In this document: in pieces, positions 29,182 to 37,329 of the stretch | Layout: every line of letters starts with the position of its first letter | How positions within the stretch are numbered: the stretch's first letter is position 1 | Origin: Shewanella putrefaciens | GTDB taxonomy: Bacteria > Pseudomonadota > Gammaproteobacteria > Enterobacterales > Shewanellaceae | Length of the DNA stretch: 64,000 nt | NCBI RefSeq assembly: GCF_016406325.1 | Contig: NZ_CP066370.1 | Span: 806,001 to 870,000, forward strand | Direction of reading: 5' to 3' | The notes under the pieces: generated by a model | Database searches by the model: none | What the model saw: the letters and a program-made list of their open reading frames with translations, nothing else | Told to the model about the DNA's origin: nothing | Made by a program: the position numbers and the translations under genes

Positions 29182-29790
29182 ATGGAACACTATATTAATC
29201 TATTTTTGCAGGCCGCTTTTATTGACAACATGGCGCTGTCGTTCTTTTTGGGCATGTGTACTTTCTTGGCAGTTTCTAAAAAGGTGTCTACTGCTTTTGG
29301 TTTAGGCGTTGCAGTGATTGTGGTGATGACCTTGGCCGTCCCGTTAAATCAACTTATTTATGTCAAAGTGCTAGCACCCGGCGCACTGTCTTGGGCGGGG
29401 CTCGCGACGATTGATTTAAGCTATCTGCAATTAATCACGTTTATCGGTGTGATCGCCGCTTTAGTGCAAATCTTAGAAATGTTTTTGGATAAGTACATTC
29501 CTAGCCTGTATGACTCGCTCGGGATCTTCTTGCCACTTCTCACCGTAAACTGTGCGATTTTTGCAGGGGTGATTTTTATGGCAAACCGTGATTACAACTT
29601 TACCGAGTCGGCCGTATTTGCCATGGGTTCAGGCCTTGGTTGGGCGTTGGCGATTGTGATGCTAGCAGGGCTGCGTGAAAGAATGAAATTTCATGCAATC
29701 CCTGAAGGGTTACAAGGCATTGGCATCACCTTTATTACGACAGGCTTGATGGCACTTGGGTTTATGTCTTTCTCAGGGATCTCGCTTTAA
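29182..29790 (+). CDS. nqrE: NQR subunit E
   Basis: 202-residue inner-membrane subunit, inverted-topology partner of NqrD. Markers: [22 protein letters not shown] and [22 protein letters not shown], each with the conserved Cys. RBS AAGGAG precedes it. A 77-base spacer follows before nqrF, unlike the tight spacing elsewhere in the operon. Confidence 0.95.
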   Translation: MEHYINLFLQAAFIDNMALSFFLGMCTFLAVSKKVSTAFGLGVAVIVVMTLAVPLNQLIYVKVLAPGALSWAGLATIDLSYLQLITFIGVIAALVQILEMFLDKYIPSLYDSLGIFLPLLTVNCAIFAGVIFMANRDYNFTESAVFAMGSGLGWALAIVMLAGLRERMKFHAIPEGLQGIGITFITTGLMALGFMSFSGISL

Positions 29791-29867
29791 AGATACTGTA
29801 GGCGAGCCATTAGCTGAGAAAGTGAAACCACATTCTTTTTAGAAAAGAGCTAGAAAAGGGTTATACG

Positions 29868-31085
29868 ATGGAAATGGCAATTGGCATAGGCATGTTCACG
29901 CTAGTGGTCTGTTTGTTGGTGATAGTGATCCTTATCGCCAAAAAGAAATTAGTCACAAGTGGTGAAGTGACAATCGGCATCAATGATGATGCCGAAAGAA
30001 GCATTAAAGTTGCAGCGGGCGACAAGCTACTGGGCGCCTTAGCGAGTCAAAGTATTTTTATTCCGTCAGCCTGTGGCGGCGGTGGAACCTGTGGTCAGTG
30101 CCGAGTGAAAATCAAATCCGGCGGTGGTGATATCTTACCGACTGAGATGGGGCACATTACCAAAAAAGAGGCTAAAGAAGGTTGTCGTCTTGCCTGCCAA
30201 GTCGCGGTGAAAACTGATATGGAGCTTGAGCTTGACGAGGAAATCTTTGGGGTGAAAAAGTGGCAGTGTGAAGTGATTTCTAACGATAACAAAGCCACAT
30301 TTATCAAAGAATTGCTGCTTAAATTGCCCGAAGGTGAAGATGTTCACTTTAAAGCGGGAGGGTATATTCAGATTGAAGCGCCTGCCCATGTGGTGAAATA
30401 CGCCGACTTTGATATTCCTGAAAAATACCGCGGTGATTGGGATAAATACGGTTTGTTTGACATCGTTTCTACCGTGAATGAGGATGTGTTGCGTGCCTAC
30501 TCTATGGCCAACTATCCCGATGAAAAGGGCCGCATTATGTTGAACGTGCGGATTGCGACGCCACCATCGGCCAATGTACCAGCGGGTAAGATGTCGTCCT
30601 ATATCTTTAATCTTAAAGCCGGCGATAAAGTGACGATTTCAGGCCCATTTGGTGAGTTCTTTGTGAAAGAAACCGATGCGGAAATGGTGTTTATCGGCGG
30701 CGGTGCGGGCATGGCGCCGATGCGCTCACATATTTTCGATCAACTTAAAAGCAAGAAAACCAAACGTAAAATGAGCTTCTGGTACGGTGCACGCTCAACG
30801 CGTGAAGTGTTTTACCAAGCAGATTTTGATGCTTTAGCGGCCGAGAATGACAACTTCGTTTGGCATGTGGCGTTATCAGAGCCATTGCCCGAGGATAATT
30901 GGACGGGTTATACCGGCTTTATCCATAATGTGATTTATGAGAATTATCTTAAAAATCATAAGGCACCAGAAGACTGCGAGTACTACATGTGTGGTCCTCC
31001 AATCATGAACTCTTCAGTGATTAAGATGCTTGAAAGCCTAGGCGTTGAGCCAGAAAATATTCTACTCGATGACTTTGGTGATTAG
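29868..31085 (+). CDS. nqrF: NQR subunit F, NADH-oxidising
   Basis: 405 residues: N-terminal membrane helix, plant-type [2Fe-2S] domain with Cys at about 69, 75, 78 and 110 ([12 protein letters not shown]...C), FAD domain (RAYSMANYP) and NADH domain ([14 protein letters not shown]). Accepts hydride from NADH and passes electrons to NqrD/E, C, B and on to quinone. It closes the operon and is followed by a good terminator. Confidence 0.96.
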   Translation: MEMAIGIGMFTLVVCLLVIVILIAKKKLVTSGEVTIGINDDAERSIKVAAGDKLLGALASQSIFIPSACGGGGTCGQCRVKIKSGGGDILPTEMGHITKKEAKEGCRLACQVAVKTDMELELDEEIFGVKKWQCEVISNDNKATFIKELLLKLPEGEDVHFKAGGYIQIEAPAHVVKYADFDIPEKYRGDWDKYGLFDIVSTVNEDVLRAYSMANYPDEKGRIMLNVRIATPPSANVPAGKMSSYIFNLKAGDKVTISGPFGEFFVKETDAEMVFIGGGAGMAPMRSHIFDQLKSKKTKRKMSFWYGARSTREVFYQADFDALAAENDNFVWHVALSEPLPEDNWTGYTGFIHNVIYENYLKNHKAPEDCEYYMCGPPIMNSSVIKMLESLGVEPENILLDDFGD

Positions 31086-31102
31086 GTTGTAAGTGAGTAA
31101 TA

Positions 31103-31141
31103 AAAAATCGCGTTAGGCCCAGCTTAACGCGATTTTTGTTT
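31103..31141. terminator. terminator after nqrF
   Basis: Thirteen-base stem AAAAATCGCGTTA/TAACGCGATTTTT (31103-31115 with 31125-31137) and T-rich tail; can serve the convergent ankyrin gene too. Confidence 0.88.
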
Positions 31142-31204
31142 ATAGGGCTTTTTATAATTTCGCAGTTTTTAGCTTTCGCATCTTGGTGCTATTTAGCACT
31201 TCAC

Positions 31205-31522
31205 CTAGCTAAAGGATTTACCGCCGTGGCGGGTTAAATAGCTCACTATGCGCTCACTCTCAGCGGTATAGCATCCCATGCGAAACTCACCCTGCCAGTA
31301 TGCAATATCGAGCGGATGATATCCCATCACATTCGGATGATTCACATCGGCCCCCGCATCCACCAATAATTTGAGCAGTTCAAAAGACTGTAGCTCACAG
31401 GCATGCAAGAGTGCCGTCATCGCATTTTCGTCCACGCCTTCAAGATCAGCACCATTGGCAATAATGCGCTTTACTGCAAGTGTATCCTTCGCCTTTACTG
31501 CATCGATAAGTTCAGTGCTCAT
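31205..31522 (-). CDS. ankyrin-repeat protein
   Basis: 105 residues made of about three ankyrin units: AVKAKDTLAVKRIIANGADLE, ENAMTALLHACELQSFELLKLLVDAGADVN and NVMGYHPLDIAYW. No signal peptide, so likely cytoplasmic and protein-binding. Single gene, convergent with nqrF. The partner is not apparent. Confidence 0.8.
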   Translation of the reverse strand: MSTELIDAVKAKDTLAVKRIIANGADLEGVDENAMTALLHACELQSFELLKLLVDAGADVNHPNVMGYHPLDIAYWQGEFRMGCYTAESERIVSYLTRHGGKSFS

Positions 31523-31660
31523 AGTGATATTTAACCTGATCCTGTCTTAGTACATAAATGAGTCGCTTAAAAAGCAACGATAAGAGTCGTGATATTGTTG
31601 AGCCGCAAACGAAGGCCAAAACTTTTGGTAAGCAGATTATTGTTCTGACTCACTATTTTT

Positions 31661-31823
31661 CAAAGTCAAAGTCAAAGTCAAAGTCAAAGTCAAAGTCAAA
31701 GTCAAAGTCAAAGTCAAAGTCAAAGTCAAAGTCAAAGTCAAAGTCAAAGTCAAAGTCAAAGTCAAAGTCAAAGTCAAAGTCAAAGTCAAAGTCAAAGTCA
31801 AAGTCAAAGTCAAAGTCAAAGTC
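31661..31823. repeat. (CAAAGT) hexanucleotide tandem array, 27 perfect copies
   Basis: 163 bases of an uninterrupted CAAAGT unit with no sequence variant. The unit lacks stop codons in five of six frames, which produces long artefactual frames of Lys-Ser, Thr-Leu or Asp-Phe dipeptides. Perfection implies recent slippage or active turnover. It directly abuts the hairpin-rich tail described next. Confidence 0.97.
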
Positions 31824-32006
31824 GTGGGGCTTCACCCCACACCCGACCAAAAGGGGAAAAGCGCCTGTTCCCCTTTTGGAAATCCCCCGGCGTCCCTGGC
31901 GAAGTTAGATGCATTGGTGAGTGGCTTCGTGCATATTCGAAAATCGCTAACGCTTCCGATGGGGCGTCCATTCCCTCCGAAAACTACGCAGACGTCCTGT
32001 CTGCGT
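31824..32006. repeat. hairpin-rich non-coding element next to the hexamer array
   Basis: Three inverted repeats within 183 bases: GTGGGG/CCCCAC (31824-31829 with 31835-31840), CCAAAAGGGGA/TCCCCTTTTGG (31847-31857 with 31869-31879) and ACGCAGAC/GTCTGCGT (31986-31993 with 31999-32006). No credible gene is present; the plus-strand frame 31824-32054 has biased, low-complexity composition. The stretch to 32137 holds nothing else I recognise. It looks like a dispersed intergenic repeat; copy number cannot be tested here. Confidence 0.55.
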
Positions 32007-32137
32007 CACGCGATTTTCTTCAACACCCTTCAGCAACTTCGTAGGGGAAGGTGAACTTCTGCTGTCTAGGTGTCGGCAGTTAATCCTGAAAGAGTTATGC
32101 TTATCCCATCTTTTGGTTTGATAAATTCTTTTTTATG

Positions 32138-32770
32138 TTACTGGGTACATCTATTCAAAAAACTAATCCATATGAAAAATCTTTCATCTGGAGCCTTAAT
32201 CGTCTCATACTGTTCGTTATTGTTTACTTCTCTTGCAATGATAACTTTTCCTAAATTCTTGATAAGTTTAATGTTATATATGTCACTGAATTCATCACTA
32301 TTTTTTTCATCTAATCCAGGAAACACAATATTATCAGGAAGGCGATAAAAGAAACGATCTGTTGCAGCAAGGAATAACTCGACAACATCTATGAAATCAT
32401 TGACTTCAGTTTCAGTTGGTACGGCATAATTGTGCTCGACTTCGTTTCTTATTTTGTTTAACTTGTTTAATACTCGAGGGCTGACTATTCCGCATTTTTT
32501 GCAGTATTCAAGCTTAGCTGGAAACGCATTTTTGTTGGTGTGACTTTTGTAACCGTATGTATCGACTAAAAGATCAACTTGATAATGCAATGCTCTCTTT
32601 GCATTTAACAGCGCATTAATCAAAGAGCGATTGTCTAGAGTTCCCTCAAGATCCTTAATTGCAAAAATGAAGTAGTCACGAGGCTTTAGATCTCCATTAA
32701 TATCAATACCTTGCCACTCTGGGTCATAATCGTACTTCACGAGATCAAGATACTTTTCTAATTCTTTCAT
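32138..32770 (-). CDS. HEPN-motif hypothetical protein
   Basis: 210 residues of unknown family. The motif RNEVEH (108-113) inside a helical stretch (LNKLNKIRNEVEHNY) fits the R-x4-6-H signature of HEPN domains, many of which are ribonucleases or nucleic-acid-associated helical bundles. A preceding YCKKCG (90-93) could bind a metal. AAGGAG is well placed before the ATG. No nucleotidyltransferase (MNT) antitoxin gene adjoins it, unlike canonical HEPN/MNT modules. Composition is A+T-rich compared with the core genes. Function unproven. Confidence 0.6.
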   Translation of the reverse strand: MKELEKYLDLVKYDYDPEWQGIDINGDLKPRDYFIFAIKDLEGTLDNRSLINALLNAKRALHYQVDLLVDTYGYKSHTNKNAFPAKLEYCKKCGIVSPRVLNKLNKIRNEVEHNYAVPTETEVNDFIDVVELFLAATDRFFYRLPDNIVFPGLDEKNSDEFSDIYNIKLIKNLGKVIIAREVNNNEQYETIKAPDERFFIWISFLNRCTQ

Positions 32771-33261
32771 ATTACTCCTTTGTTAAAGTGTTAGGTTTCT
32801 CTACTAATAGGGATCGCGGTATATCATACGTCCTATTATTTTGGTTTATTACGTTAATTCTTCAAGCCCTATAATAGAATGCAAAATAATCCCAACAGCT
32901 TACCCTAATGCCCCTGTTAATTAAGGATACACATCGATTATATTGTAGTTCTTCTTTGATAGCTTTATAGATATATTACTTAGGGAAAATCTGACTGGTA
33001 TAAGTTTAATTCCTTAATAATTTACCAATAACACCTGAGTTCAAGGGATGCACAATCCCCTCGGAGTTACCGCAGAGCGAATAGAGCTCTTGATTTAATA
33101 AAGAGTGCGTGAGTCTTGGCATATAATCCAACTCTCGGTTAAAGTCTAAGTTATTTCTGGCACTCTAAACCTTAAACATAACAACACTTAACACGACCTT
33201 GTGATAAGCTTGCCGCTTTCTAAAAGGCAGCATTATTTGTTAATTACGTTAAGGATAACCC

Positions 33262-34461
33262 ATGCGTTTGAGTGTTATCAGTACCCTGTTGACTGGTTTT
33301 TTATTATTTCCAAGTGCCAATAGTTTTGGTCTGTTATTAGAAACAGGTGCTGAACAAGAGCAAACTGGGCAAGGCAGTAACTCTATTGCCGTTGAAAGCC
33401 AAACCGCATCTTCAGTATCGAAGGTGGCGGAGATTAAGACCTTAATCCAAGCCGCGATAAAGGATTCACCGCAGCCATTTAGTGGCAGTGTTATCCTACT
33501 TGAGCGGGGCAAGCCGCTGCTTGAATTGCAAAAGGGTGAGGGGATTAATCAAGATTCGCGCTTTGTGATGGCATCGCTCTCTAAGCAGATTACTGCAACC
33601 TTGATATTGCAGGCACTCGATGTGGGAAAACTCGACTTAAATCAAATGCTTAATCATTACTTTTTTGGTGATGCTGAAGGGGAGAATAAGGCGCTAAAAG
33701 GCACTGTGGCGGGGGCAAATCTAAGTGCGGATGCATTGAATACCAGTCGATATGATGAGCGGATTACGCTGCACCAACTGCTAACTCATACATCGGGTGT
33801 CGATAAACTGGGTAAGGCCAATCGATTCGAGCCGGGTAGCCAATTTGAATACTCCAACTTTGGTTATTCACTGCTTGGGCAAGTGCTTGAGAAGGTCAAT
33901 CACCAATCCTTTGCCGAGCAAGTGGCGCAGTTTGCAACGCGATACCAGCTTAATGGCCTGAGTGCTGAGCTTGGCAGTATTGAGGCGATTCACGCCAAAG
34001 TGCCTTCATTCGCCGTAGGTTTACAGGAAAGCGAGGTGATTGCCCCCTCTGATTTAGTGCTTGATGAAGCTTTGTTGCCCGCAGGGGGATTAATTGCTTC
34101 AGCGCCAGCTTATGCCGCCTTTCAGCATCTATTACATTCTGGCAAGTTGATGAGTGCAAAGAGTTATCAACGGATGACAACGGCGTATACCGAGATCCAA
34201 TTCTTATGGCCGAATATGCGCTATGGCTATGGGGTGAGGATCAATAAGGACGATGGTCTCGTCGAATACAGTCATACGGGCTATTTATCTGGCTATATGT
34301 CGATGACACTGCATTATCCTGAATTTAATTTGGATCTGGTGATGCTGGAAAATCTATCGCTAAATCTGAATGATCGCGCTCGAGTATTTGAACTGCATAA
34401 TCAGATACGTCAAATCATTCGTAGCCAGTTACTGCTTATTAAAACATCACTTGCACAGTGA
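33262..34461 (+). CDS. beta-lactamase-fold serine hydrolase
   Basis: 399 residues with signal peptide MRLSVISTLLTGFLLFPSANS. Serine S-x-x-K site S105-L-S-K108 (VMASLSKQIT), Y-x-N site Y197-S-N (FEYSNFGYS), and third motif HTG in YSHTGYLSGYMSM. This is the class C beta-lactamase / penicillin-binding-like family (Pfam Beta-lactamase), which also includes D-amino peptidases and esterases. AAGGA precedes the ATG. The 490-base spacer upstream (32771-33261) contains no recognised gene. The substrate, and any role in beta-lactam resistance, cannot be inferred. Confidence 0.87.
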   Translation: MRLSVISTLLTGFLLFPSANSFGLLLETGAEQEQTGQGSNSIAVESQTASSVSKVAEIKTLIQAAIKDSPQPFSGSVILLERGKPLLELQKGEGINQDSRFVMASLSKQITATLILQALDVGKLDLNQMLNHYFFGDAEGENKALKGTVAGANLSADALNTSRYDERITLHQLLTHTSGVDKLGKANRFEPGSQFEYSNFGYSLLGQVLEKVNHQSFAEQVAQFATRYQLNGLSAELGSIEAIHAKVPSFAVGLQESEVIAPSDLVLDEALLPAGGLIASAPAYAAFQHLLHSGKLMSAKSYQRMTTAYTEIQFLWPNMRYGYGVRINKDDGLVEYSHTGYLSGYMSMTLHYPEFNLDLVMLENLSLNLNDRARVFELHNQIRQIIRSQLLLIKTSLAQ

Positions 34462-34545
34462 TTTGAGTAAACTGACTACTGACATAAGTGCCCTTATGCT
34501 GATATTAAGCACGGTACTTAAAAGATGACTAAGATACAGTTTCTG

Positions 34546-34571
34546 CGGGAGATAGTGGCTACTATCTCCCG
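34546..34571. terminator. hairpin between convergent genes
   Basis: Eleven-base perfect stem CGGGAGATAGT/ACTATCTCCCG with a four-base loop; no T-run, so a weak or Rho-assisted terminator. Confidence 0.5.
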
Positions 34572-34598
34572 AGTTAAGGGAATAAATATAGTCTTTTA

Positions 34599-35018
34599 CT
34601 ACTTAATGTCGCCATATTTAATTGAATCACGACTATCTGTTTCATATATCATTTCATATTCATAGTTCAATGAGTCTAACAAACTAATTATATAATCTTC
34701 GGATTTAACTTTTTCGTATCCAGGAAAATCTTGGTGGAAAATGATACTTAATAACCAGCTGCATTCTGGTTTTGATGGTGCGAAAATATTTTCATCAAGA
34801 TCTACATTGGGAAATAATTTAATGAATGTGCCTGTCTTTTTATTTAGATTCCAATGGTAATGTTTTATCCTGAATGGTAAAAAACTCTCAAGCATAGTAG
34901 GGTTCTTAGCTGTAGATGTTTTTCTATCTATCAATGCTAAAAATTCTTTGAGTTTATTATGAATTGTTTTTTCATCTTTACTTGTTGATTTTATGCCAAA
35001 TAGTACTTGATGTTTCAT
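34599..35018 (-). CDS. hypothetical protein
   Basis: 139 residues from ATG 35018, preceded by GAGGAGAT; a frame extension to 35036 would put the start inside that ribosome site. Charged, no signal peptide, no membrane segment. Notable stretches: FRIKHYHWNLNKKTGTF and WLLSIIFHQDFPGYEKV. I do not recognise the family. It lies in an A+T-rich accessory area between the serine hydrolase and a gene remnant. Confidence 0.6.
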   Translation of the reverse strand: MKHQVLFGIKSTSKDEKTIHNKLKEFLALIDRKTSTAKNPTMLESFLPFRIKHYHWNLNKKTGTFIKLFPNVDLDENIFAPSKPECSWLLSIIFHQDFPGYEKVKSEDYIISLLDSLNYEYEMIYETDSRDSIKYGDIK

Positions 35019-35178
35019 ATAGTTGTATCTCCTCATTGAATAGATTTTATCGGCTCTGGCGTCTTTTAAAGAGCCACTTTTCTTTAGTTAAGGGGAGGTT
35101 TGTTAGCTAACAGATTATTTAAACTCTATTTTAATGATTAACGTCCCTAACAAAGAGACGTTAATCTGTGACTTATAG

Positions 35179-35379
35179 TTACCAAAAGCGCTTTATTAGC
35201 GCCGTCTCGATCTCAATATAAGCCCTAAAGTACTGCAAAATCGTCCAAGCAGCATCGACTAATACTTCGGTTAGCGCGGGGTAATCATCCTCGATAATCC
35301 CGTTAATGTTTTCGGCGGTTTTATTGATATATTCCTAAATAGCGTCCTCAAATTCGGCCTTTGAAAGTGGTCGCGCTTT
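35179..35379 (-). pseudogene. gene remnant interrupted by an in-frame TAG
   Basis: The spacer 35037-35431 carries a minus-strand frame of 67 codons with protein-like sequence: ARPLSKAEFEDAI, a TAG (35335-35337), then EYINKTAENINGIIEDD, YPALTEVLVDAAWTILQYF and RAYIEIETALIKRFW to a TAA (35179-35181). A single change CAG to TAG would explain the stop. There is no usable start upstream (TGA at 35380-35382). The family is not identified; it seems to be the C-terminal part of a short helical protein. Confidence 0.5.
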
Positions 35380-35431
35380 TCAATTAATTGAGCATTAAGG
35401 GAACAGACCATCCTTGGCCTGCTAGATGGCA

Positions 35432-36394
35432 TTATTCTGGCTGTAATGGTAATAACATCGGCATTTCGCAGGCGTCGTGGCCAGTGTCACCTAGTGGTGC
35501 TGATAAATGGCTAAAGCCTAATTTTTCGTAGAGTTTTACCGCTTCTTTTAAGCTGGCGGTGGTTTCTAAATAGCAGCTTTGATAACCCGTTTCGCGGGCA
35601 AAATCGAGCGCCATAAGCGCCATACGCTTAGCTAAGCCTTTTCCGCGAATTTCGGGCATAAAGTACATTTTTTGCAGTTCACAAATGCTGGCATTATTGG
35701 CTAATGGGGCAATGCCAACACCACCTACAACGCGGCCATTTTGCTCTACCACCCAATAATTGGCGCCCGTTTGTGAGTAGATCTCACTTAAACAATCTAA
35801 GGTGGGATCAGCCACGCTATACCCTTTATCTGCGGTTAAGCCGTATTCTGCCGAAACATTGCGGATCACGTGTGCAATCGCTGCATCATCTTGTGCCGTG
35901 GCTTGGCGGATAAGGCAATCACTTTGCTGTTTGGCGTGACATATCGCTTGATTATATAGCATAAGGGCTTGTTCTATTTGTTGGGTTTGTGCCGGAGTTA
36001 GTTGGGCTAAGATCTCTTGAAATAATTGATTTTGCTGAGTATCAAGTTTAAAGAGTAACTTTTTCCCCGCGGGTGTGAGTTGTACTACTAAGCAACGGTT
36101 ATCACGTGGATGAATTTGGCTCTGGGCAAGATTTTTATCAACTAAGTGTTTAATTGCTCGACTCGCATTGGATTTATCTATGCTGAGTTTGCTGGCGAGA
36201 TCCTTAATCGTTTGCGGTTGGTTGCCTATTTCAAGTAAGGCATGGGCTTGGACAGGGGAGAGGGGCAAGTCACCACAGGCCGCATTGAGCATGCCTAAAT
36301 GTCGCACCATATAACGAGATAAATGCCTAAGCTGGCTGGATGAGCCGCAAGGTGCTAGTCGCGATTGCGTGGATTCGTGTTGTAGATTCGCCAT
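35432..36394 (-). CDS. MarR-type regulator fused to a GNAT acetyltransferase
   Basis: 320 residues. Residues about 20-160 are a MarR winged helix ([41 protein letters not shown]); about 165-315 are a GNAT domain with the acetyl-CoA loop region [21 protein letters not shown] and [19 protein letters not shown]. Such fusions are known in proteobacteria; ligand and acetyl acceptor are usually unknown. Possibly autoregulatory. Start ATG 36394; no partner gene. Confidence 0.85.
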   Translation of the reverse strand: MANLQHESTQSRLAPCGSSSQLRHLSRYMVRHLGMLNAACGDLPLSPVQAHALLEIGNQPQTIKDLASKLSIDKSNASRAIKHLVDKNLAQSQIHPRDNRCLVVQLTPAGKKLLFKLDTQQNQLFQEILAQLTPAQTQQIEQALMLYNQAICHAKQQSDCLIRQATAQDDAAIAHVIRNVSAEYGLTADKGYSVADPTLDCLSEIYSQTGANYWVVEQNGRVVGGVGIAPLANNASICELQKMYFMPEIRGKGLAKRMALMALDFARETGYQSCYLETTASLKEAVKLYEKLGFSHLSAPLGDTGHDACEMPMLLPLQPE

Positions 36395-36516
36395 AGTAAA
36401 ACCACAGTTTGAGTCATAGGAGTGACATAAAGTCAGACTATGTCAGTGCATTTTGGTTGTAAGTCACAACCAATTTAGTGAGGCTTACCGTTTATTGCAA
36501 TATATCAATAAGAATT

Positions 36517-37071
36517 TTATACATAGATGGCGGGGTTTAAGAACTGTGCCATTGCAAGAATAATGGCCTGCGTATAATTGCTTTCACGGGTAGCATGACC
36601 GTGGGTGAGTAAACCTATGGCGCCACCTTTTTGCTTGATATTGACTGTATTAAACAACCTATCCATCACCACGCCGAGTTCTTCACCGGCTTCTAATGCT
36701 CGATAAACCTGCATTGGCAGAGGCAGAATGGCACTGCGACCAATGGCAAGCTGATCTTGATGACCAATGACAATATAGGCGAATGTGGCTGGGCCAAACT
36801 CAAAGCAATCGACGCCGCCTTCCATTGCAAAATAGTAATCTACTTCAGTCTGTTGTATCTGGCTTTGTTGTTGACAATAGCGTACACGATTAATGGCACC
36901 TTGGCGGGTTTCAAGATCCGTCATGGGCTGATCTGCAACACCAGAAGGGGCATCCATACCTTGCGCATCAATTTGAGCATCGGGAAAGAGCGTTGCCATG
37001 GCTTTCGCAGCCGCATTGATTTTTACAGGATTTTTCGAACCTATTTTTATCTTGATAATATTTTGTTGCAT
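36517..37071 (-). CDS. yjjX: inosine/xanthosine triphosphatase, YjjX family
   Basis: 184 residues. The N-terminus IKIGSKNPVKINAAAKAM is the NTPase/YjjX phosphate-binding start, and AMEGGVDCF, the metal site region, and TRQGAINR follow. Hydrolyses non-canonical purine triphosphates (ITP, XTP) to protect nucleic acids. Single gene, divergent from the acylase gene 258 bases away. Confidence 0.88.
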   Translation of the reverse strand: MQQNIIKIKIGSKNPVKINAAAKAMATLFPDAQIDAQGMDAPSGVADQPMTDLETRQGAINRVRYCQQQSQIQQTEVDYYFAMEGGVDCFEFGPATFAYIVIGHQDQLAIGRSAILPLPMQVYRALEAGEELGVVMDRLFNTVNIKQKGGAIGLLTHGHATRESNYTQAIILAMAQFLNPAIYV

Positions 37072-37329
37072 ATAAGTTGCTTGTTTGGGTTTTTGATGTG
37101 GACGCTCGTTTGGATCATTGCTTAAATGGATAAAGGTGTTTAAGCCTCGGGTTTTCTATTTTGCCATATTCGCCAGAGAAGCTCAGTAAAAAATGCGGGT
37201 GAATGGGGGGCGAAATAGCCGAGTTTAGATATCAGGACGCGACATATGATTATTGCGCCTTCAGCACGTAGACTGAAATATGCAGTAATGCTATGTCCTT
37301 GAAGGAATCAACATTAAGAGATAATAATA

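Noticed and set aside
25169..31085. RNF complex instead of NQR
   Set aside because: NqrA is present, NqrF has FAD and NADH domains, and no RnfB/RnfC genes are seen.
31661..31823. CRISPR-like array
   Set aside because: Unit is six bases with no spacers and no cas genes nearby; it is a simple tandem repeat.
31637..31850. Minus-strand Thr-Leu and Asp-Phe frames
   Set aside because: Tandem repeat artefacts as above.
31558..31908. Plus-strand frame with long Lys-Ser run
   Set aside because: Produced by the CAAAGT array; the same array gives Thr-Leu and Asp-Phe frames on the minus strand. No ribosome site or domain.
31824..32054. Plus-strand 76-codon frame after the array
   Set aside because: Overlaps three hairpins, no ribosome site, composition not protein-like.
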